A stretch of DNA of 64,000 bases from Nematostella vectensis (taxonomy: Eukaryota > Cnidaria > Anthozoa > Actiniaria > Edwardsiidae): positions 1,860,001 to 1,924,000 of the forward strand of contig NC_064046.1 of assembly GCF_932526225.1 (NCBI RefSeq), written 5' to 3'. The translations under genes and the position numbers were made by a program. Shown piece by piece: positions 44,011 through 53,500 of this stretch (within the stretch, counting starts at the first letter, position 1; each line of letters opens with the position of its first letter). The notes under the pieces are model-generated. The model was not told where the DNA came from, did not search any database, and was given only the letters and a program-made list of their open reading frames with translations.

Positions 44011-47000
44011 TCACAAGTCTACAGTAGCTTTGGTCTTGAATTTGCGAACAGATCTCTCGCTAGCACGAAATCTGAAGTGGTTTCCATAAATTTTAAACAT
44101 GAAGTCTTCTAGCTGGAAGGAAAAGACGCTATTGGCTTTTGGGATCACTGAAATCAAAATATAACAAATTTCACATCAAAAATTTTAAGAGAATTTTAAG
44201 AGAATGGTTCATTGTTGAAAAGGGGGGTTGCGAAGGTTGAATTTGTAATGGGGACCTGAAGCCTGATGGCTTCTGAGAGAGAGCATAAAAAACTTTCAGA
44301 GAGTGGACCTGCAAAAATGCTGGTTTGAACATTTTTCATCTTAAACCCCCCCCCCCCCCCCCTAACGTTTAAATAATGACTGAACTCTTGCATATGCAAT
44401 ACGTCCAAGTGCTTACTTTTCAATGAGTCATCTCTGGTGATGATTTTGAAGACATTTCTCGTTTCTTGTATTATAATGCCTGTAGTTCCAACATACGAAG
44501 GGCATTTTGAACGGCAGACTGAAAAACAAATTACAATCCAAGCTGTTAAAATCACTTGGTGTGATCCCTACGGGTAATTTATTCAGGGGGGGTATATATA
44601 TTTTTCAGGATCACCACTCAAAGTTACAGAGTGCTTGGTTTGAGATGGTTTATTCTCAGGCATTTCACATAGACTGCTTGCATCCTGTCTTTTGGTTAAC
44701 ATCCAAAAAATAGGAGAAAGATGGCACCACCTGCTAGCAGGCGATACTCGGTGTTATCATCTTGAAAAACATGCTCCGTTCGGTGAGCAGGCGGTATCTT
44801 GTATTTTACGCCACGCCCATTCTTGCGCTCGCCCCCAGGAACCATGCGGCTTAAATACAAGACGAAGCCCGATCACCTAACGGGGCAAGTTTTCCGCGAT
44901 GATAACACTGAGTACTGCCTGCAAGCAGACTTAACATGTCTGTGTTGTGGGCGTGGTTCTTAGATCATCATAGGCCACTAGTTTGGCACACAGGCAAGTA
45001 TTTCTGCCTAAAGCTCACTTTCTACTTTTAGCCTTAAAAAACACCAGCTTCTGCCCAACTCAGAAGGCCAAACACATCTGCCAAATGCTAAGCGACTCAC
45101 CTGCAACAAGACAGCCATGGTAGTCTGCCTTCAGTAATCTTGGATAGATCCCTTTAAGATTACTGAAAAGGGAAAAATTATTAATCAGGCAAATTTCTGC
45201 CAAAAGAGACAGCTATGGGGATACGTATAAATTATATATTTACAATATAATTTTTTTTATATTTTGAATTTATAAATTTATGTTTTATTGTATAAATATT
45301 ATTTTTACATTTACTTACATATTTGACCATTCTTTGTCATTTTTCATTTAACTTACAAAATAATATAGCTCAATAAATATGTGACTTAATTAATGAATTG
45401 ACTTAATTAAATATTTTTATAAATATATATTTCTATGTTTTTTTCACACTTCCTTTTTCATTTTTCTTATTTTCTAGTAACAATTTATTTTACTTAAGAA
45501 TGGGGGTCATACAACACATAAAAACAAGCATTCAAATACATTCTCCACCATAGATATGGCATCTGTGTTTTGGAGGACAGCATTTAATCAAGGTACCTTA
45601 AAATGTATGTGCCATTTATATTTGAGTGGCACCAAAATGAAGGGTATAGTGCATGGAAAATAATTTACCAACCTGTTGAGCTGAAGTTTTAACATGTCTT
45701 GCATATACTCCCTCCAAAGCTTATGTAGTGGAAGAAACAATTCATATCTTGAGGACACAAATGCAAATAAGATAAATACCACAAAATTTTAAATGATGTA
45801 GGGCCAGTACCATTTTAAACTCACACAAGATAATTCATTATCTCTCTTCCCCATCTACATCAAAGTTCTGTTTTAGCTTGTACAGCATTATGTTCAATAA
45901 AGTTTAACCTTTGCAACATTAAAGAAACCCATAGGAAAATTGCAATATTTTCAAAGATACAGTCTGATGACCAAAAAATAAATAAATAAAATAATAAATA
46001 GAACATAAAATAATCTCTATTTCGTGATTTATATTACCTTTTTTTCTATTTATATTACTATGCAGAACACCCTAACACACATTGAATTTCATCAAATCAC
46101 TACCAATTGAATTAATCATCTACAGTATTTTAAATTTACAGTTTATTTGCACATTACTTAAGGAAAGCTAATTTATTATCCCGAGGGGGGTGTGGGGGCA
46201 GGATTTTAAGAAAAGTGAGGGATAAAATTAGTTGACCCCCCATCAGGAGGAACAAAATTTCCCATGCCTCCCCCCTATAGGCTTCCCCCATATTTTCAGT
46301 GCCCCCCCCCCTCCCAAACACCGAAAAAAGAAGGAGCAAAGGAAGAAACAGCAATGACAATGTAAAAGGAACGTGAGCGAGAGATTAGCTGTAAGCTGGA
46401 CAGAAAGTGGAGGGAAAGGAATTGGCTTAAAACATAAATTCAGAAAAAGTGAAGGCACTCAATTTCTTATAGATGCTACTAACTCCAGGTTGCAACCTGA
46501 TAATGGTTGATGCTATAGATGACGTAAGAGGAGCAAAAAGGCTTTTTGATCTTCTTCTTGCAAGAAAAGCGTAGCACCAGAAAAGAATGGGAACAAGGAA
46601 GAAAGTGAATCAGATATGAGCGAGGATTTTGATGACTGAGAATAAGTGTATAGCATTAAAACGTTTTGTTTATATTCTATAGATATGGAACATAAGCACT
46701 TTATAATATTATATAGCGGAAACCATAAAAAGATACCAAGAAGTCTGATTTGACAGTTCGTCAACTTATATAGTAGAGACGACACCCAAAGGAATCAGTG
46801 ACCCCCCCTTTTAAAATCAAAACACTTTAGAGGCCCGTTCTCTTTAGACTTCGAAAATTTATTGAGCCACAACTACAGTATCCTCACGCCCCCTCCCCCG
46901 CAAAATTCGGATAATAAATTTGATATTAACAGTATTTGATACAAAAATTATGTTGGTTATTTTGCCAGTTACCATAAAGACTACAGACAAACAATGTCCA

Positions 47001-47840
47001 CAAACCTTTGATGCTCAGGCTCAATATCATAGACCTTTTTCTCTCTCTTCTCTCGTGCTGACATGCACTTTGATTTCTTGACTTTTTTATTCCTTCTTGT
47101 CTGATACCTATCCAGCATTAGGGGCTGGCGATGGAGGGTCTCTTCAGTATTACTGTTAATATTTTTTTGCACAGTTTGGCTCATGAACGATGCCACAAAA
47201 TCTTTGGCAGAGCATTTTAAAGGCTGAAAAGGACAAAGTTAAACATCAAAAACTTATAATGAACACAGCGCCAAACGATCCGGCAGCTGGATGGGGTCCA
47301 AAATAATCCTATGTTTCTCGTTATTTACTGCATATAATGAAAGGCAACTTGCTATTTTAAGTCTTCGCATTCTTTGAAATGTGATTCTTGGACAATACAA
47401 CAACATCCTTAGAAGAGCATTTCATTGGCATTTCAAAGAGCTGAAATGACAACATTTTTAAATACAGTCAGCTATAGAAATCAAAGCTTGTCTGTAACAA
47501 TGTCAGTCTTGGATAACAGGAGTTTTTTTTTTTTTTTTTTTTTTTTTAAATGCATTTATGAGTTATATATAATGCACATGGATCTTAACATAAATAATCT
47601 TGTGGTTTTAATCTACCAATTGCTTTAATCGTAACAATCAACAAATCACGTTTAATCTTCACCTGGATTCCGAGTCTCTCTTTGTCATTCTTGATGTGTT
47701 TTGGCAGTTCTTTGTACAAGGAGGCTGTGAAACAACAGAGGTCATCACGAAAAATGTCTAAAGCTATACTTCAAAATAATAAAATCAATTTTATTTTTTG
47801 CATTGCATTTACCATCCGTCACGCCTTCGGAATAGGCCAT
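44011..47840 (-). CDS. POP4: RNase P/MRP protein subunit p29 (POP4/RPP29), complete
   Basis: Seven coding exons, 47813-47840, 47663-47724, 47006-47223, 45673-45747, 45101-45162, 44417-44518 and 44011-44147, total 684 nt (227 aa, close to the roughly 220 aa of human POP4), with all phases consistent. The variable basic N-terminus contains KVKKSKCMSAREKREKKVYD. The conserved part starts at PEHQRYELFLPLHKLWREYM, followed by RLLKADYHGCLVAV, the Sm-like core SKCPSYVGTTGIIIQETRNV, then IITRDDSLK and a basic C-terminus (FRFRASERSVRKFKTKATVD). The subunit binds the RNA of RNase P (tRNA 5' maturation) and RNase MRP (rRNA processing) in the nucleus/nucleolus. The ATG at 47840 gives MAYSEG; the frame stays open upstream, so a longer N-terminus is possible but unlikely. 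It is divergent to the gene at 48295. Confidence 0.93.
44730..44930. mobile_element. Foldback element, family member 2, in POP4 intron 5
   Basis: It has outer arms (AGGCGATACTCGGTGTTATC / GATAACACTGAGTACTGCCT) and the internal block GCGCTCGCCC..AGGAACCA in common with the element at 36951-37110. It also has an additional inner inverted pair (CTTGTATTT / AAATACAAG). Both copies are degenerate. Confidence 0.78.
45163..45672 (-). other. POP4 intron 4
   Basis: Very AT-rich DNA, with a TATAAAT/ATATTT-dominated core at 45220-45440. No gene or ordered repeat recognised. Confidence 0.7.
45748..47005 (-). other. POP4 intron 3
   Basis: AT-rich, with a poly-C tract near 46303. The open frames on the - strand at 46154-46785 lack any conserved motif and are not called. 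Confidence 0.65.
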
Positions 47841-48294
47841 TCCTAACTGTAGTTTGCTGTTTTTATCCAAAAATATCAAGTAAACAAAGACAGCAAACTT
47901 TGTCCGCCATCTTGAATGTTGGTGATCGGACATGAGCCCGCGAGCGTAGCAAGGGTACGCCACAGGAGCCCCAGATAAATAATGGCGCGAATTTGTAGAA
48001 ATCTCGCAAGTATTCTCGGGCATTTTAGGACGTCCTCGCTTTACATATTTCGCTGTGCTAAAATTCTCAAAAAAATCGTTAAATGGCTTATCTTATTGCG
48101 CAAAAGCAGCTTAATGTTTAAACTTCAAGAATGAATGACCAAGAGATCTGTCACAAAGGCGTGAAACGTGCAATCGAAAGACAACTACACTAGTGAGACA
48201 CTAGGTTCTTTCAAAAGATACGCATTAGCGCGCGCTTGTTCACGATTCACGACACAATCGCATGTTGATTCCATCGAGAGAAACACGGCCCAAA
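47841..48294. promoter_or_regulatory. Divergent promoter region between POP4 and the small membrane-protein gene
   Basis: 454 bp separate the two start codons, which point away from each other. On the - strand CAAGATGGCGGAC (about 47902-47914) matches the YY1-type element AAGATGGCGGC that often sits near start sites of animal housekeeping genes. The ATG inside it is out of frame with POP4. No TATA box was identified for either gene. Confidence 0.55.
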
Positions 48295-49792
48295 ATGGAG
48301 GGGAACCACGCTAATTTTACTGCAGAAGCTAAAAAGATCGCGGCGTGTGTTGGATGTGTTGGCTCCACTTTTCTGTTCTGTGTATTATACACTACAAATG
48401 GACTAGGTGGGGGTATATTTGCTGGTGAGTTGGTGGGATTGACTTGTGTTTGCTTAGTTGCTATAGCGCGTAATGTGTGTATGTAGGATGGCGCCATTTG
48501 AGATCGATGCTTTTTTAGCGTTTTAGTTATCTTTTTTTTTTTCTCATTTTCCTTCTTCTGCTGTTGACAAAAAATTGGGTACCCCGACAGATTAGATACA
48601 GAAAACTTGCAATACCTTAAACGTTTGTCCGCAAATATCATGGCCGTTACGTCTATAGACCCCTTTCCCGGTTTTTTCTTAATTACGAGCGTGAGTGTTC
48701 CATCCCTCACACCACATTTTTCTTAATCTCTGTAGGTTCATCACGTCCCCAATATTTCGAGGCCAGTTACGCCCAGTATGGCGTGACTTAACTGTCACGC
48801 CGGTCTTGGCTACGCTTCGCTCCTCGTGACCGGCGTGACAGTAAACGAGTGAATCGAGAGTGAAGCTCGAGCCTCTCCCTTCTACCCTTCTCTGTTGGTG
48901 GGTTTGAAGGCCTCAGTGTTGAGGACAGTGCGTGCCATCTACTGGTTAAGCTTCACAAATCACTCCCTCCTTAACCCACATCACACCCTCATTTTTTTTC
49001 TCCAATCGTCACAAGCGTTCTCCTGTCATGACATGATCGTTGCATTTCTTCAGCGTTTCCAAGCACCCTTCTCCTATTCTTCCAAATCACAAGCGCTCTC
49101 CTTCTCGCCTTGGCATTCGGCTTTTCAGTTTACATGTTGTACGAGTGGGCGCTGGACGACGAAAGCTGGAGGTAGGAAAGATTATGTAGGTTCTACAAAT
49201 AGAGATACAGATACAAATAGAGACCTGGTAGGGATGCTCGTCGTAGTTTTTAGGGGTCAAAATCGGGCCTCAGGTATTTTTAGGAGGTAACTGAGATAGA
49301 TAGATATGTTTTCAAGGGGTTTGCAGAAGGAGGCGCTTCGAGCCAACGTTTTCTAGAATATTTAGTACTTATGGCTAAACACTTTGTAAATTTGTCATTG
49401 GAGACTTTGTTATACAATTGGATACTGTATTGGAGTCTGTATCATATCACATGAGCCAAGTATCATATGAGTCTGTCTGTATAGAAAAAGAAAATCCTCC
49501 CAAAGGAAATGACCCACGACGACGATTGGCGATTATAAAGGTGATGAAGATTATGCTTTTTATGACAGGGCCGTAGCCCTGGAAATGACCAGTAGGGGCG
49601 TGGCTGTGCCCCCCATATATTTTCTTAATGTCTCTGTATCGCCTCCCCCCCTCTAATAATTCGAGGCCTGCTACGGCTCTCTATGGTGATTACTTGTCTT
49701 GTTCTCGTAGCTTTGAGGCATGGAAGGATCGCACGAAGGAAGCACGACGCTTATACTTCACAAGGAAATACGGCCACTTCGTTTCTACTTAA
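48295..49792 (+). CDS. Small predicted two-span membrane protein, family not recognised
   Basis: Proposed exons are 48295-48424, 49054-49171 and 49711-49792 (330 nt, 109 aa), joined in phase 1 and phase 2 with GTGAGT and GTAGGA donors and CTTCAG and CTCGTAG acceptors. The ATG at 48295 has a good context (CAAAATGG); an in-frame ATG at 48262 would add 11 residues. The product has an N-terminal sequon (NFT), a hydrophobic segment at about 17-37 (IAACVGCVGSTFLFCVLYT), a second at about 48-74 (TLLLFFQITSALLLALAFGF), then an amphipathic, charged tail containing YEWALDDESWRSFEAWKDR and ending in RRLYFTRKYGHF. The conserved-looking tail and clean splice phases argue for a real gene; the exact exon 1/2 junction is uncertain. 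No function is claimed. Confidence 0.6.
48789..48844. repeat. Short inverted repeat in intron 1 of the membrane-protein gene
   Basis: TAACTGTCACGCCGGTC (48789-48805) pairs with GACCGGCGTGACAGTAA (48828-48844) around a loop of 22 bases. Probably a small MITE remnant. Confidence 0.75.
49228..49292. mobile_element. Partial copy of the 54773-54976 element
   Basis: GGTAGGGATGCTCGTCG, then TTTTTAGGGGTCAAAATCGG and GCCTCAGGTATTTTTA, match the left part of the terminal-inverted-repeat element at 54773. The right part is missing, so this is a truncated copy. Confidence 0.7.
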
Positions 49793-50562
49793 ACTTATTA
49801 GCTTATAATAACAACTAAGGTCCGTCGTCGAAATTTTATTGAATAAAATATCATATTTTTGGATAAACATGAATCATCTTTACAATATGCTACAAAATTT
49901 GATTTCAAAAGTTATTTGTAGCTTTAGCCATTGAATTAAAGTTATTTGAGCTCGCAAACATTTACCAAAAAATGCGATTGAGCATGTATTTTAAACAGTA
50001 AGTTTAAAATCCAAAGCTATACATTCTCCATTTTATTTCACTTTTTGACCTCCTTTGAGCTTTCAGTCTATTCATATATCAGCCTAGTCCCAGGCGTTCT
50101 TACCGGGTTTCCTGTGCTCAGAGATAAACCGTGAGGTAACCTGGGGGCTGGGACGAGCTCACAACTCTTACCATCCACAGGAAACCCAACCACAGGAAAC
50201 CCGATAAGAACGCCTGGGACTAGGCTGTACATATATGGTTTGTCGTTAGGGAAGCGGGGGTTGTGGACAATGAGGGGGCCACCTCAGACAGCCATCAAAA
50301 CACAGCCATTTCTCATCTCGCCTGCGTATGCGTGTCGCTAGTTTATACCTGATATGACGTCACTTGTGTGGATATCTCATGCGTAATACGCTGTCGGTCT
50401 CCTTAACTTCAGTGTTTACCACATCCTATATTTCTCCTAACGCGTGGATCTTAAACCCGCATCTGTAACCCTTTACAGATAAAGTGCTAAGCCTTCGACA
50501 AAACGTTATTCTCCTCTAAGACGAGTAAAGACAACAACTTTCGTTAAAATCACCTTCCGGTC
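49793..50562. other. Intergenic region between convergent genes
   Basis: 770 bp between the stop codons of the + strand membrane-protein gene and the - strand carotenoid oxygenase. It must hold both 3' UTRs. The only distinct feature is the palindromic MITE at 50080-50227. Confidence 0.7.
50080..50227. mobile_element. 148-bp MITE with 37-bp terminal inverted repeats
   Basis: The ends CAGCCTAGTCCCAGGCGTTC and GAACGCCTGGGACTAGGCTG extend to about 37 bp of inverted match with one mismatch (TTACCGGGT versus TTATCGGGT). The flanks TTCATATAT and TACATATAT (50071-50079, 50228-50236) form a 9-bp target-site duplication with one difference. Confidence 0.82.
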
Positions 50563-53500
50563 TCATATCTCGGCCCAGGCTCTTTTAAGACCCGGGGTGA
50601 GTCCATACTTGCTTTTAAACATCCCATGTAGGGAGTACGCGATTGGACAGTCGACTACTGCTCGTGCGAGTTCCTTAAAAGTCTTGCCGTCCAGGAAGAG
50701 GAGGAATGATTTCTTTCCCTTGGTGCCGACCACAGCGGACACCACGCAGCCTTCGTCTTCTTCCTCGGCTCGCGGCGCGGCAATAAAGACGGGTTCAGAG
50801 GGATAGCAGTCTTGCTCGTACCAGAACTTCGCATTTTTAGCCAGTACGTCCACCTAGAAAACACGAGTCGTTAGTGATATGGCCAGCGGTATCGTCATCA
50901 CTGAGTATCATTTTTACGGCGGTTTTCAATATTTTCAAATTCTCGCCAACGGATTCCAACAGCTCCATTGCCTTCTAGCTTCCGTCGTTCAAAATACTTG
51001 AAGCATGCATTGGCTAGAACTGGAATGGTTTCCGATCAGGCAAAATTTCAGCATACTACTGGATTCCTGCATAGCAATCATTGATCGTCACTCGAGTCGA
51101 AAAAAAAAAGTAATTCCGTTAGATTGAATGACGGAAGCCAGAAAGCGATTTTACAGTTGAATATTATGGTTAAGAGTTCGCAGAATATTGAACATTTCAG
51201 CAATTATCATTACGGGAGCCATCATCATGCCATCTTTATTCTCAGTACACAAGCATCACTGATATATCAACGTTATCATCATCATTATCATCAGAATCTT
51301 CAAACCATCATCATCATCACATCATCGCCATCATTACATCAATATCACCATCATCATCATTATTATCATCATCCTCCTCATACCTCCCCCCCTCCCAATT
51401 CCTTAGTTTTGGGCATGATGCTTGATGCTCTAACATTATTCATATCAAACATATTCCCCACGGATAGTGTCCTTCGTATGCATTGCCTTATATGGGCATT
51501 GATGCTCATATTTAGAAGAGCTAAAGTTTTCCCGCTCCCTGATCTCCAGAAAACATGGTGAAAAATGCTGATTCCTGTCAATTTGAGACTCGAGGCAAAA
51601 ATGTGTCAAAAAAAACTTTATCGCTTGGTCAAATCTTTTATCACACAAGCCTCCAAGAGATTGGCCGAGCGAGTTTTAATGTCACCCAAATATTGATATG
51701 GTTCTTAATTAGGACATCCTTCGACACGATTTGCTCTTTCCCCCTTGTCCATGGCCACACCCGAGCTCTCACCTTAATTATCTGATTAAGGAAGTCTCCC
51801 CTTCGTCTCGGCCCAACTCCGTACACGTATCGGTAGGGTTTCCCGTTGGCAAACTGATAGTTTATCTGCGGTAACTCTATGCCATAGTACAACAGCTTGT
51901 AGTCGCGATCATCTGAGTATTTGGGCATCTTGTACTGCTGAAAACTCTTCTTTCTCTTCGACTTGGGGGCATGAGTTGTAGGAATGGGAATGCGGTACCT
52001 GAAATATAGCCTTGCATTCAGTGCTTGTCGCAATCCTTTTAAGTCCGTAGAATGCGTGACAATGTTGTTAAGGTTTGTGTTTTGGATATTAAAAACTCTC
52101 GTCATTTAAAAAAAATACAACTTCCATTGCACTATTTGATAATCTAGAAATAGAACTGAGCACATTTTTATTGAGGATGGATTGAAATTAACCATGATTC
52201 GATTAAGTTCGCCACTGAGATAAACATCGTATTTGCAGAGGGTTTCAGAGCCTACGAAACCACATGTAACGAAAGTGGGACCAGGGTCTTTAAGATGGGT
52301 CTAAATTCGTTTCTAAAATATAATCATATACACCCCGTCTCATACAGCGCTTTTTGTACACGACAGCATGGGCCCTTTTATTTCCCTTATTTCCAATTTT
52401 TTTTTTTTGGGCAGCTAAGGTTAGACACTCCGCCCACGAACAAGATCAAACTTGGCTCCCTTACGCAGAAAGTTCTCGCGCGCTCCCTGTGTGCCCGATC
52501 TCCGCGACGCTCTGGGTCCCAGAGGAAGCTCCCGCTCAGTCTACTGACTTATGCCAGTCTCACACCTAAAATGTTGCTTAGCATCATTTTTAAATTGAAA
52601 TTCTAGCACTCTATTACATTATTAGTGATTTTCAGTCTTATTTCACAGGTGTGTTGTCTGAATGCCTGAGGGGGGAGGGGAAGGGAGTGAGTCTCATTCT
52701 CATGCCTGAGGGGGGAGGGGAAGGGAGTGAGTCTCATTCTAATGCCTGAGGGGGGAAGGGAAGGGAGTGAGTCTCATTCTCATGCCTGAGGGGAAGACAA
52801 GCTCAGCGATTTTGATTAGGAAACGTCGATTTTGGTTTTCGAAGGGAAAGTTCGAGTCCCGTGTGCATACCTCTAGTAACGCGCTTGTTATTCCATTTAA
52901 AATCTCTTCTCATTCCATTTAATTCCCCCCTTACCGTCTGAGCGCGGGGTCGGCGTAGCCCTTGGAGATCTCGTGCTCTGGTTTGGTGCGCAAGTGGTGT
53001 AGGTAGTACTGGTACACGATGCGCGCGTCGGGGTAACACACGATGTCCACGAACACGTCCGCGTCGCTCTCGAACGCGTTCACGTGGTGAAAGCTGAAGA
53101 AGCAGTCAGCGTCGTAGCGTGCGATGCATTTGCCTGACTTGCGCTCAACCAGGTAGAACCGGGAAGGCTGTGTGGCGTCCCACTTCATGCAGTCGTGAAA
53201 AGACCGACCTGAAAGACACAAAAGATCCTTAAGATATTACGACAACTTATGACACTTAAAGAGACAAGAGATCTTAAAGATATTACGTCAACTAATGACA
53301 CATCTTAAAGGACACAAGGGATCCTTAAGATATTATGACGACTTATGACACGGTCTTAAAGACACTAAGGATTCTTAAGATATTACGACACCTTGACACC
53401 GAAATAGAGCATGACGTAATAGCTATACTCAATGTCATTAAGCATTGGCATCGCTGGCGCTGCAGTACGACATATGTTACGAAGTTGCTCTCCATTATTT

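Noticed and set aside
47745-48023. Longer N-terminus for POP4
   Set aside because: The frame is open upstream of 47840 but passes through the YY1-type promoter element; the start at 47840 gives the family-typical length.
52851-52862. AGTTCGAGTCCC resembling a tRNA T-arm
   Set aside because: Upstream sequence does not form a cloverleaf; it lies in an oxygenase intron.
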